Below are positions 51,101 to 62,238 of a stretch of DNA of 64,000 nucleotides, piece after piece (the stretch's first letter is position 1; each line of letters begins with the position of its first letter). A program made the translations under genes and the position numbers. This DNA comes from Mycobacterium gordonae (GTDB taxonomy: Bacteria > Actinomycetota > Actinomycetes > Mycobacteriales > Mycobacteriaceae), in NCBI RefSeq assembly GCF_017086405.1, contig NZ_CP070973.1, positions 6,418,739 to 6,482,738 on the forward strand, given 5' to 3'. Below the pieces are notes generated by a model that saw only the letters and a list, made by a program, of their open reading frames with translations, made no database searches and was not told the origin of the DNA.

Positions 51101-54100
51101 ACGGTGGTGTCGGGACAGATAACAGCGCCAACCCGGGCATCGCCGGGGGTGCTGGCGGCACCGGTGGTGTCGGTGGCACCGGCGGCGCGGCCGGCCTCGG
51201 CGGCGCTGGTTCTTCAGTCGGTGCCGCGGGCACCGCCGGTGACGGCGGAATCGGCGGTGTCGGTGGGACCGGCGGCGCCGGGGGCCAAGGCAACACCGGT
51301 GCCAGCGGCGGCGGAACCGGTGGCCAAGGCGCGGCCGGTGGCGACGGCGGTCAGGGCGGCGCCGGCGGCGCGGCCGGAGCGACTAACGGCGGCACCGCCG
51401 GTGTTCAAGGTGCGGGCGGCCAAGGCGGCATCGGCGGGACCGGCGGCGGCGGCGGCACCGGCGGTGCCGGGACCGACAACAGCGCCAACCCGGGCATCGC
51501 CGGGGGTGCTGGCGGCACCGGTGGTGTCGGTGGCACCGGCGGCGCGGCCGGCCTCGGCGGCGCTGGTTCTTCAGTCGGTGCCGCGGGCACCGCCGGTGAC
51601 GGCGGAATCGGCGGTGGCGGCGGGACTGGCGGCGCCGGGGGCCAAGGCAACACCGGTAGCAGCGGCGGCGGAACCGGTGGCCAAGGCGCGGCCGGTGGCG
51701 ACGGCGGTCAGGGCGGCGCCGGCGGCGCGGCCGGAGCGACCAACGGCGGCACCGCCGGTGTTCAAGGTGCGGGCGGCCAGGGCGGCATCGGCGGGACCGG
51801 TGGCGGCGGCGGCACCGGCGGGACCGGCACCGACAACAGCGCCAACCCCGGCATCGCCGGAGGCGCTGGCGGCACCGGTGGTGTCGGGGGCACCGGCGGC
51901 GGCGCCGGCAAGGGCGGCACCGGGTCGAGCACCGGCGCAGCCGGCACCGCCGGTGACGGCGGCGTAGGCGGCGTTGGCGGGACCGGCGGCCAGGGCGGTG
52001 CCGGAACTACAGGGACTGCCGGTGGCGGAACCGGTGGCCAAGGTGCGGCCGGCGGCGACGGCGGTCAGGGCGGCGCCGGCGGCGCGGCCGGGGCGACTAA
52101 CGGCGGCACCGCCGGAACCCAAGGCGCCGGCGGCAAGGGCGGCATCGGCGGCACCGGTGGCGGCGGCGGCACCGGCGGTGCCGGGACCGACAACAGCGCC
52201 AACCCGGGCGTCGCCGGGGGTGCTGGCGGCACCGGTGGTGTCGGTGGCACCGGTGGCGCGGCCGGCCTCGGCGGTGCTGGTTCTTCAGTCGGTGCCGCGG
52301 GCACCGCCGGTGACGGCGGAATCGGCGGCGTTGGTGGGACGGGTGGCCAGGGCGGTGCCGGAACTACAGGGACTGCCGGTGGCGGAACCGGTGGCCAAGG
52401 TGCGGCCGGTGGGGACGGCGGAAAGGGCGGCGCCGGGGGCGCGGCCGGGGCGACTAACGGCGGCACCACCGGTGTTCAAGGTGCGGGCGGCCAAGGCGGC
52501 GTCGGCGGCACCGGCGGCGGCGGCGGCACCGGCGGGGCCGGGACCGACAACAGCGCCAACCCGGGCATCGCCGGGGGCGCTGGCGGCACCGGTGGTGTCG
52601 GTGGCACCGGCGGCGCGGCCGGCCTCGGCGGATCGGGATCCAGCACCGGCGCAGCCGGCACGGCCGGTGACGGCGGAATCGGCGGCGTTGGTGGGACCGG
52701 CGGCGCCGGGGGCCAAGGCAGCGCCGGTGCCAGCGGTGGCGGGACCGGTGGCCAGGGCGCGGCCGGTGGGGATGGCGGTCAGGGCGGTGCCGGGGGCGCG
52801 GCCGGGGCGACTAACGGCGGCACCGCCGGTGTTCAAGGTGCGGGCGGCCAGGGCGGCATCGGCGGCACCGGCGGCGGCGGCGGCACCGGCGGGACCGGCA
52901 CCGACAACAGCGCCAACCCGGCATCGCCGGGGGCGCAGGCGGCACCGGTGGTGTCGGTGGCACCGGCGGCGCGGCCGGCCTCGGCGGTGCTGGTTCTTCA
53001 GTCGGTGCCGCGGGCACCGCCGGTGACGGCGGAATCGGCGGCGTTGGTGGGACCGGCGGCGCCGGGGGCCAAGGCAACACCGGTGCCAGCGGCGGCGGAA
53101 CCGGCGGCCAAGGGGCGGCCGGTGGCGACGGCGGTCAGGGCGGCGCCGGCGGCGCGGCCGGAGCGACTAACGGCGGCACCGCCGGAACCCAAGGCGCGGG
53201 CGGCCAGGGCGGCATCGGCGGCACCGGCGGCATTGGTGGCACCGGCGGTGCCGGGACCGATAACAGCGGCAACCCGGGCATCGCCGGGGGCGCTGGCGGC
53301 ACCGGTGGTGTCGGTGGCACCGGCGGTAGCGCCGGCAAGGGCGGCACCGGGTCGAGCACCGGAGCATCCGGCACCGCCGGTGACGGCGGCGTAGGCGGCG
53401 TTGGTGGGACCGGCGGCCAGGGCGGTGCCGGATCCACTGGTGCCAGCGGTGGCGGAACCGGTGGCCAAGGGGCGGCCGGTGGGGACGGCGGAAAGGGCGG
53501 CGCTGGCGGCGCGGCCGGGGCGACTAACGGCGGCACCGCCGGAACCCAAGGCGCGGGCGGCCAAGGCGGTGTCGGCGGCACCGGCGGCGGCGGCGGCACC
53601 GGCGGGGCCGGGACCGATAACAGCGCCAACCCGGGCGTCGCCGGGGGTGCTGGCGGCACTGGTGGTGTCGGTGGCACCGGCGGTGCGGCCGGCCTCGGCG
53701 GCGCTGGTTCTTCAGTCGGTGCCGCGGGCATCGCCGGTGACGGCGGAATCGGCGGCGGCGGTGGGACCGGCGGCGCCGGGGGCCAAGGCAGCGTCGGTGC
53801 CAGCGGTGGCGGAACCGGTGGCCAAGGTGCGGCCGGCGGCGATGGCGGTCAGGGCGGCGCCGGCGGCGCGGCCGGGGCGACTAACGGCGGCACCGCCGGT
53901 GTTCAAGGTGCCGGCGGCAAGGGCGGCATCGGCGGGACAGGTGGCATTGGTGGTGCCGGCGGCACGGGTACCGACAACAGCGCCAACCCGGGCATCGCCG
54001 GGGGCGCTGGCGGCACCGGTGGTGTCGGGGGCACCGGCGGCGGCGCCGGCAAGGGCGGCACCGGGTCGAGCACCGGCGCAGCCGGCACCGCCGGTGACGG

Positions 54101-57100
54101 CGGCGTAGGCGGCGTTGGCGGGACCGGCGGCCAGGGCGGTGCCGGAACTACAGGGACTGCCGGTGGCGGAACCGGTGGCCAAGGTGCGGCCGGTGGCGAC
54201 GGCGGTCAGGGCGGCGCCGGCGGCGCGGCCGGGGCGACTAACGGCGGCACCGCCGGTGTTCAAGGTGCGGGCGGCCAGGGCGGCATCGGCGGGACCGGTG
54301 GCGGCGGCGGCACCGGCGGGGCCGGGACCGATAACAGCGGCAACCCGGGCATCGCCGGGGGTGCTGGCGGCACTGGTGGTGTCGGTGGCACCGGCGGTAG
54401 CGCCGGCAAGGGCGGCACCGGGTCGAGCACCGGCGCATCCGGCACGGCCGGTGACGGCGGCGTAGGCGGCGTTGGCGGGACCGGTGGCCAGGGCGGTGCC
54501 GGGACTACAGGGACTGCCGGTGGTGGCACCGGTGGCCAAGGTGCGGCCGGTGGGGACGGCGGTCAGGGCGGCGCTGGCGGCGCGGCCGGAGCGACCAACG
54601 GCGGCACCGCCGGTGTTCAAGGTGCCGGCGGCCAGGGCGGCATCGGCGGCACCGGTGGCGGCGGCGGCACCGGCGGGGCCGGGACAGATAACAGCGCCAA
54701 CCCGGGCATCGCCGGGGGTGCTGGCGGCACCGGTGGTGTCGGGGGCACCGGCGGTAGCGCCGGCAAGGGCGGCACCGGGTCGAGCACCGGCGCAGCCGGC
54801 ACGGCCGGTGACGGCGGAATCGGCGGCGTTGGTGGGACCGGGGGCGCCGGGGGCCAAGGCAGCGCCGGTGCCAGTGGTGGCGGGACCGGCGGCCAAGGTG
54901 CGGCCGGTGGCGACGGCGGTCAGGGCGGCGCCGGCGGTGCCGCCGGGGCCACCAACGGCGGCACCGCCGGAACCCAAGGTGCCGGCGGCCAGGGCGGCAT
55001 CGGCGGGACCGGTGGCATCGGCGGCACCGGCGGGGCCGGGACCGACAACAGCGCCAACCCGGGCATCGCCGGGGGTGCTGGCGGCACCGGTGGTGTCGGT
55101 GGCACCGGCGGTGCGGCCGGCCTCGGCGGTGCTGGTTCTTCAGTCGGTGCCGCTGGCATCGCCGGTGACGGCGGAATCGGCGGTGTCGGTGGGACCGGCG
55201 GCGCCGGGGGCCAAGGCAACACCGGTGCCAGCGGTGGCGGGACCGGTGGCCAAGGTGCGGCCGGTGGGGACGGCGGTCAGGGCGGCGCCGGGGGCGCCGC
55301 CGGGGCGACTAACGGCGGCACCGCCGGAACCCAAGGCGCGGGCGGCCAGGGCGGCATCGGCGGCACCGGCGGCATTGGTGGCGAGGGTGGTGTCGGGACC
55401 GATAACAGCGCCAACCCGGGCATCGCCGGGGGTGCTGGCGGCACCGGTGGTGTCGGTGGCACCGGCGGCGCGGCCGGCCTCGGCGGCGCTGGTTCTTCAG
55501 TCGGTGCCGCGGGCACCGCCGGTGACGGCGGAATCGGCGGCGTTGGTGGCACCGGTGGCCAGGGCGGTGCCGGAACTACAGGGACTGCCGGTGGTGGCAC
55601 CGGTGGCCAGGGCGCGGCCGGTGGCGACGGCGGTCAGGGCGGCGCCGGCGGCGCGGCCGGAGCGACCAACGGCGGCACCGCCGGTGTTCAAGGTGCCGGC
55701 GGCCAGGGCGGCATCGGCGGGACCGGCGGCGGCGGCGGCACCGGCGGGGCCGGGACCGACAACAGCGGCAACCCGGGCATCGCCGGGGGCGCCGGCGGCA
55801 CCGGTGGTGTCGGTGGCACCGGCGGCGGCGCCGGCAAGGGCGGCACCGGGTCGAGCACCGGCGCAGCCGGCACCGCCGGTGACGGCGGCGTAGGCGGCGT
55901 TGGTGGCACCGGTGGCCAGGGCGGTGCCGGAACTACAGGGACTGCCGGTGGTGGCACCGGTGGCCAAGGTGCGGCCGGTGGCGACGGCGGTCAGGGCGGT
56001 GCCGGCGGCGCGGCCGGAGCCACCAACGGCGGCACCGCCGGAACCCAAGGCGCCGGCGGCAAGGGCGGCATCGGCGGCACCGGCGGCCAAGGCGGCACCG
56101 GCGGCACCGGTACCGACAACAGCACCAACCCGGGCATCGCCGGAGGTACTGGCGGCACCGGCGGCACCGGCGGCACCGGCGGCGGCGCCGGCAAGGGCGG
56201 CACCGGGTCGAGCACCGGCGCAGCCGGCACCGCCGGCAACGGCGGAATCGGCGGCACCGGCGGCACCGGCGGACAAGGCGGACAAGGCAACACCGGCAGC
56301 AGCGGCGGCGGCACCGGCGGCCAAGGCGCAGCCGGCGGCGACGGCGGCCAGGGCGGCGCCGGCGGCGCCGCCGGAGCCACCAACGGCGGCACCGCCGGAA
56401 CCCAAGGCGCCGGCGGCCAGGGCGGCATCGGCGGCACCGGCGGCCAAGGCGGCACCGGCGGCACCGGGACCGACAACAGCACCAACCCGGGCATCGCCGG
56501 AGGTACTGGCGGCACCGGTGGTGTCGGTGGCACCGGCGGCGGCGCCGGCAAGGGCGGCACCGGGTCGAGCACCGGCGCGGCCGGCACCGCCGGCAACGGC
56601 GGAATCGGCGGCACCGGCGGGACCGGCGGCGCCGCGGGCCAAGGCAACACCGGTAGCAGCGGCGGCGGGACCGGCGGCCAAGGCGCGGCCGGCGGCGACG
56701 GCGGCCAGGGCGGCGCCGGCGGCGCCGCCGGAGCCACCAACGGCGGCACCGCCGGAACCCAAGGCGCCGGCGGCAAGGGCGGCATCGGCGGCACCGGCGG
56801 CCAAGGCGGTGCCGGCGGCACCGGGACCGACAACAGCGCCAACCCGGGCATCGCCGGGGGCGCAGGCGGCACCGGCGGCACCGGCGGCACCGGCGGCGGC
56901 GCCGGCAAGGGCGGCACCGGGTCGAGCACCGGCGCAGCCGGCACCGCCGGCAACGGCGGAATCGGCGGCACCGGCGGCACCGGCGGACAAGGCGGACAAG
57001 GCAACACCGGTAGCAGCGGCGGCGGCACCGGCGGCCAAGGCGCAGCCGGCGGCGACGGCGGTCAGGGCGGCGCCGGCGGCGCCGCCGGAGCCACTAACGG

Positions 57101-60100
57101 CGGCACCGCCGGTGTTCAAGGCGCCGGCGGCAAGGGCGGCATCGGCGGCACCGGCGGCGGCGGCGGCACCGGCGGCACCGGGACCAACAACAGCGCCAAC
57201 CCGGGCATCGCCGGGGGCGCAGGCGGCACCGGCGGCACCGGCGGCACCGGCGGCGGCGCCGGCAAGGGCGGCACCGGGTCGAGCACCGGCGCAGCCGGCA
57301 CCGCCGGCAACGGCGGAATCGGCGGCACCGGCGGCACCGGCGGACAAGGCGGACAAGGCAACACCGGCAGCAGCGGCGGCGGGACCGGCGGCCAGGGCGC
57401 GGCCGGTGGGGACGGCGGTCAGGGCGGCGCCGGCGGCGCGGCCGGAGCCACCAACGGCGGCACCGCCGGTGTTCAAGGCGCCGGCGGCAAGGGCGGCATC
57501 GGCGGCACCGGCGGCCAAGGCGGCACCGGCGGCACGGGGACCGACAACAGCGCCAACCCGGGCATCGCCGGGGGCGCAGGCGGCACCGGTGGTGTCGGGG
57601 GCACCGGCGGCGGCGCCGGCAAGGGCGGCACCGGGTCGAGCACCGGCGCAGCCGGCACCGCCGGCAACGGCGGAATCGGCGGCACCGGCGGCACCGGCGG
57701 ACAAGGCGGACAAGGCAACACCGGCAGCAGCGGCGGCGGCAGCGGCGGCCAAGGCGCAGCCGGCGGCGACGGCGGTCAGGGCGGCGCCGGCGGCGCGGCC
57801 GGAGCCACCAACGGCGGCACCGCCGGAACCCAAGGCGCCGGCGGCAAGGGCGGCATCGGCGGCACCGGCGGCGGCGGCGGCACCGGCGGAGCCGGGACCA
57901 ACAACAGCGCCAACCCCGGCATCGCCGGGGGCGCAGGCGGCACCGGCGGCACCGGCGGCACCGGCGGCGGCGCCGGCAAGGGCGGCACCGGGTCGAGCAC
58001 CGGCGCGGCCGGCACCGCCGGCAACGGCGGAATCGGCGGCACCGGCGGCACCGGCGGACAAGGCGGACAAGGCAGTACCGGCAGCAGCGGCGGCGGCACC
58101 GGCGGCCAAGGCGCAGCCGGCGGCGACGGCGGTCAGGGCGGTGCCGGCGGCGCGGCCGGAGCCACCAACGGCGGCACCGCCGGAACCCAAGGCGCCGGCG
58201 GCAAGGGCGGCATCGGCGGCACCGGCGGCCAAGGCGGCACCGGCGGCACCGGGACCGACAACAGCACCAACCCGGGCATCGCCGGAGGCGCAGGCGGCAC
58301 CGGCGGCACCGGCGGCACCGGCGGCGGCGCCGGCAAGGGCGGCACCGGGTCGAGCACCGGCGCAGCCGGCACCGCCGGCAACGGCGGAATCGGCGGCACC
58401 GGCGGCACCGGCGGACAAGGCGGACAAGGCAACACCGGCAGCAGCGGCGGCGGCACCGGCGGCCAAGGCGCAGCCGGCGGCGACGGCGGTCAGGGCGGCG
58501 CCGGCGGCGCCGCCGGAGCCACCAACGGCGGCACCGCCGGAACCCAAGGCGCCGGCGGCCAGGGCGGCATCGGCGGCACCGGCGGCCAAGGCGGCACCGG
58601 CGGCACCGGGACCGACAACAGCACCAACCCGGGCATCGCCGGAGGCGCTGGCGGCACCGGTGGTGTCGGTGGCACCGGCGGCGGCGCCGGCAAGGGCGGC
58701 ACCGGGTCGAGCACCGGCGCGGCCGGCACCGCCGGCAACGGCGGAATCGGCGGTGGCGGCGGGACCGGCGGCGCCGCGGGCCAAGGCAGTACCGGTAGCA
58801 GCGGCGGCGGGACCGGCGGCCTGGGCGCGGCCGGCGGCGACGGCGGCCAGGGCGGCGCCGGCGGCGCGGCCGGAGCCACCAACGGCGGCAACGCTGGTAT
58901 TCAGGGCGCCGGCGGCAAGGGCGGCACCGGCGGCCAAGGCGGCACCGGCGGCACCGGCGGCACCGGCACTGCAGGCACCGCCACTCTGCCTGGGGGTAAC
59001 GGCGGCCAGGGCGGCCAAGGTGGTACCGGCGGCGCCGCGGGCGCTGGTGGCACCGGAAGCAGCGTCGGCGGAGTGGGCACCGGCGGCCAAGGCGGCACCG
59101 GCGGCACCGGCGGCGCCGGCGGTACCGGCGGCGTGAATGCCGGCACAACCGCGACCGCTGCAGGCCAAGGCGGCACCGGCGGCACTGGCGGCAGCGGGGG
59201 CAACGCCGCTGCTGGCGGTATCAACGGCGCCGCTGGTACCGGCGGCGTCGGCGGCCAAGGCGGCACCGGCGGCTCTCCGAGCGCCGGCAACGGTGGGGCT
59301 GGCGGCCAAGGCGGCACCGGCGGCGCCCGCGGAACTGCAGGCTCCGGCGCAGGCGCCGCAGGCGGCGCGGGCACGGGCGGCAACGGCGGCACCGGCGGCA
59401 CCGGCGGCAAGGGTGGCACGGGTACCAACGGCGGCGCGGGCGCCGCGGGGTCGCTCGGCTTCACGGGCGGCACTGGCGGCGCCGGCGGCACCGGGGGTGC
59501 TAACGGCGGCAACGGCGGCCAAGGCGGAATCGGTGGAACCGGCGGCAACGGCGGCAACGGCGGCAACGGCGGCATTGGCGCCAATGGCGGTAACGGCGGC
59601 CAAGGCGGCACAGGCGGGACCGCCGGTGCTGCCGGCGCCGCAGGAACCGGCGGGGTGGCTGGCGCCCTGGGTACCGGCGGGACCGGTGGCATCGGCGGCA
59701 ACGGCGGCCTCGGAGGCAATGGCACAGGCTCTACCGGCGGCGGCCAAGGCGGCAACGGCGGCCAGGGAGGCACCGGCGGTGGTGGCGGCGTCGCTGGAAA
59801 CGCCGGCAGCGGCGGTCTCGGTGGAAACGGCGCGAATGGCGGAAACGGTAGCGTCAGCACACCCGCCGGGTCAGCCGGTGGAAAGGGAGGCGCCGGCGGT
59901 GCAGGCGGAACCGCGGGAGCCGCGACCGGCGGCGGGTCGGCGGGCAACCAGGGCAGCGGCGGCAACGGCGGAAACGGCGGCAACGGCGGCAACGGCGCTG
60001 CGGCTGGCATTGGGGGCATTGCCGCCACCGGCGGTGCCGGGGGCGCCGGCGGAAACGGCGGAAACGGCCTTAACGCCGGCTCCGGTGGAGCCGGCGGAAC

Positions 60101-61508
60101 GGGCGGAACCGGCGGTGCCGGCGCGGCGGCCACCGCCGCCGTAAACGCCACAGCTGGCGGCCAAGGGGGCCAGGGCGGCCAAGGGGGCAGTGCCGGTACC
60201 CCCTCCGGCGGCACCCAAGGCAGCGTGGGAACCGCCGGCAAGGGCGGCGACGGCGGCGCCGGCGGCGCTGGCTTTAACATAAGCCCCACCGCTGCACGGA
60301 CCAACGGCGCCGCGGGCGGTCAAGGCGGCCAGGGCGGCGCCGGCGCCGTGGGCGTGACCGGTGGAAACGGTGGTGACGGCGGCCTCGGCGGTAGCGGCGG
60401 CGCGGGCGGCCTGGCCGGCCAGGGCAACAACGCAACCGTCCCCGGCGGAACCGGCGGCCAGGGGGGCCAGGGCGGTACTGGCGGCACCGCCGGAGCCGCC
60501 GGTGCTGGCGGAGTCAGCGGGGACGGCGGTCAGGGCGGCAAAGGCGGCGTCGGTGGTGGAGGCGGTCAAGGCGGTCAAATCGGCGGTAACGGTGGCATTG
60601 GCGGGCAGGGCGGATCCGGCGGTACCGGCGGCAGCGGTGGGCTGAGCGGCAATGGCGGCGCGGGCGGCCAGGCCGGCAACGGTGGCAAAGGTGGAGCCGG
60701 TGACAACCGGGTTAATGCTGGTGACGTCGGCGGCGCTGGCGGCCAGGGCGGCCAGGGTGGTACCGGCGGCCAAGGTGGCGCAGGCGGCACGAGCGGCGGC
60801 GACGGCGGCAATGCGGGTGCCGCAGGCACCGGCGGCACCGGCGGCACCGGCGGCACCGGTATCACCCTTGGCACCGGAGGCGCTGGCGGCGCTGGCGGCG
60901 CCGGTGGGACCGCCGGCAACGGTGGCAATGCTCTCGGCGGCAATGGCAGCGGCGGTAACGGCGGCAACGGCGGTGCCGGAGGAACCGGCGGCACGGGAGG
61001 CACCGGCGGTAACAACGCCGCCGGCGCTGCCGGGGGCACCGGGGGCAGCGGCGCCACCGGCGGCACTGGCGGCAACGGCTTCGGCTCCGGCAGCGGCGGC
61101 GCTGGCGGCAACGGCGGCGCCGCCGGCGGCGGCGGCGCAGGAGGCAACGCCGGCGGCGGCAACCGCAACGGCGGCAACGGCGGCAACGGCGGCGCCGGCG
61201 GCGCCGGCGGCACCGGCGGCGCTGGTGGCGCCACAGGCGCCGGCGGCAAGGGTGGCAGCGGTGCGACCGGCGGCAACGGCGGCAACGGCGGCAACGGCAC
61301 GGGCGCCGGCATCGGCGGCACCGGCGGCAACGGTGGCACCGGCGGGGGCGGCGGCAAGGGCGGCACTGGCGGGGGCGGCGCCAACCCTGGCGCCACCGGG
61401 ACGGGCGGCGGCACCGGGTCGGCCGGGTTTGTCGCGGTGGGTAAAGCCGGCGGCGCCGGAGGCAAGGGAGGCACTGCCGGCTCCGGCGGAGACGGCGGCT
61501 CCGCGTGA
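36128..61508 (+). CDS. Giant PE_PGRS protein (PE_PGRS54 position), interrupted by five 1-base deletions
   Basis: The region reads as one PE_PGRS gene of 8461 codons once five single-base deletions are restored (near 42810, 45230, 48586, 50066, 52921). Residues 1-110 are a PE domain starting MSFLWVSPDSLAAAATDL; Pro-Asp replaces the usual Pro-Glu at 8-9, and YVWTE is the export signal. GRPLIGDGANAT begins the PGRS part. About 470 irregular Gly-rich residues lead into some 60 tandem 119-residue units, followed by about 870 unrepeated Gly-rich residues ending KGGTAGSGGDGGSA. As sequenced, the frame from 36128 runs to 44473 with an Arg/Ala/Pro-rich tail of about 550 residues. The natural C-terminal frame is open (starts available from 59073) to 61508. 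Syntenic M. tuberculosis PE_PGRS54 is about 1900 residues (recalled). The deletions may be sequencing errors or real inactivation; presumed ESX-5 substrate. Confidence 0.85.
39040..40450 (+). repeat. 705-bp two-unit segmental duplication near the array start
   Basis: About 39040-39744 and 39745-40450 are near-identical, as seen at TTCCAGTACGGGCGCTTCAG (39110 and 39815 region). The block contains two array units and precedes the strict 357-bp part. Confidence 0.7.
42810..42811 (+). other. Frameshift 1: missing C in a GGCCGGGG context
   Basis: The sequence reads GCGCGGCGGGGCGACT; the other units read GCGCGGCCGGGGCGACT. The repeat interval across this site is 356 instead of 357, and Gly-rich coding moves to another frame. 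Confidence 0.85.
45230..45231 (+). other. Frameshift 2: missing C in AACACCGG
   Basis: CAAGGCAACACGGTGCC replaces CAAGGCAACACCGGTGCC of the other units, shortening this unit by one base and moving the Gly-rich frame again. Confidence 0.85.
46766..48042 (+). repeat. Multi-unit block duplicated at 50691-51967
   Basis: This block of about 3.5 units recurs 3925 bp downstream, which is 11 x 357 minus the two deletions between (48586, 50066). Unit variants occur in the same order in both copies (KGG then TQG then VQG types), so the copies arose by a multi-unit event, not by independent single-unit drift. Confidence 0.7.
48586..48587 (+). other. Frameshift 3: missing C in GGCACCGG
   Basis: CGGCACGGCGGCATTGG replaces CGGCACCGGCGGCATTGG found in sister units, so this unit is 356 bp. 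Confidence 0.85.
49264..49981 (+). repeat. Two-unit block recurring at 52119-52836 and around 43555-44270
   Basis: The block with GGSGSSTGAAGTAGDGGIGG recurs 2855 bp downstream (8 x 357 minus 1) and about 5710 bp upstream (16 x 357 minus 2). It is a second family of higher-order duplication inside the array. Confidence 0.65.
50065..50067 (+). other. Frameshift 4: missing G in CCCGGGC
   Basis: AACCCGGCATCGCC replaces AACCCGGGCATCGCC of sister units. Confidence 0.85.
52920..52922 (+). other. Frameshift 5: missing G in CCCGGGC
   Basis: The same loss as at 50066: AACCCGGCATCGCC. After this fifth change the Gly-rich frame is the one used to the stop at 61508. Confidence 0.85.
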
Positions 61509-62238
61509 TCGCTAGCAAGGGGCAGCGGAGCGACTGCCATTGCGACTGCGCGAGATTCCGGTGCGCGGCTCCACGCGGCCCGGACCCGGCCCGCAGCCAT
61601 CGGACCTAGAGATTGATCCGCAAGAGCACCTCCGGAACAGGCAGAGTGCGACAAAGGTGGGGCAGCGCAAATGCCGGACTGTATGGCCGCGCGCTGTCGG
61701 ACTTAGTTCTGTTGGGGTCGGGGGCGGACCGACGGGCACGAAAAACATCGCGCTGGCGGCGCCTGCAGCACGTCCAGATCGGCCACGCGGCAGCTCCGGG
61801 GGGTGGCCCGAGGGGCATGGGTCGCCGGAGCGACCAGCATGCTCGACCTGGCCAGCTGGTCGCCCAAGATGAGAGTCGACCCGGGGCAAGAAACGGCCGC
61901 GCCCGGGCGCGCAGCTGCGACTGATCGATTGCAACTTGTTGCGGCTGTCTGCCGTTGCCACCAGCACCGGTCGCGTGCAACTGCCCAGCTCTAAGGCTGC
62001 GGGATCGCCGCCGAGCCCGTTCCGAACACGGTGCAGATCTGGCGCGTCATCATGCAGTGCTCGATGGACCTCGCCGACTGGCTGCAAATGGTCGCTCTTC
62101 AGGACCACCCCGCCCACCTCTGAGAAACGAAACCTCTACGGCAGAGCCCATTTCTACCGATCAATCAATCGGACCAACGGCACGAAACACTGAGGCGAGT
62201 GCTGTGTCAAAGCCTCTGCATCAGCGAAATCCTGGCCG
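61509..62238. other. 730-bp region without a supported gene
   Basis: Between the giant PE_PGRS gene and fadD19 I see no domain, repeat or RNA gene. A minus-strand open frame of about 200 codons (61512-62117) has Arg/Pro/Ser-rich, low-complexity coding with no recognisable feature. There is no fragment of a second fadD gene, although fadD18 lies in this interval in M. tuberculosis. Confidence 0.5.

Larger units (their letters stand above)
37910..58910 (+). repeat. Tandem array of about 60 units, mostly exactly 357 bp (119 aa)
   Basis: Anchoring on the QGAGG element gives about 60 successive positions. The first ten are 337-358 bp apart. From 41057 to 58902 there are 50 intervals totalling 17845 bp, which is 50 x 357 minus the five deleted bases. 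The unit consensus runs GTAGVQGAGGQGGIGGTGG, then GGAGTDNSANPGIAGG, GGVGGTGGAAGLGGAGSS, VGAAGTAGDGGIGGVGG, GAGTTGTAGGGTGGQGAAGG and DGGQGGAGGAAGATNG. Units differ by shuffled variants (VQG or TQG; LGGAGSSVG or KGGTGSSTG). The last units (from about 56045) are richer in GGTGG. Confidence 0.92.

Noticed and set aside
37910..58910. Regular repeats as a possible CRISPR array
   Set aside because: Units of 357 bp with no short repeat/spacer alternation, in a coding frame; it is a protein-coding tandem repeat.
55497..59747. 1416-codon minus-strand open frame (Ala/Gly-rich) across the PGRS array
   Set aside because: It is the mirror of Gly-Gly-X codons; its composition is just the reverse complement of GGC/GCC runs, and it repeats with the array and has no ribosome site or domain.
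61512..62117. Minus-strand frame of about 200 codons before fadD19
   Set aside because: No recognisable domain, basic low-complexity composition and no clear ribosome site; left as non-coding.
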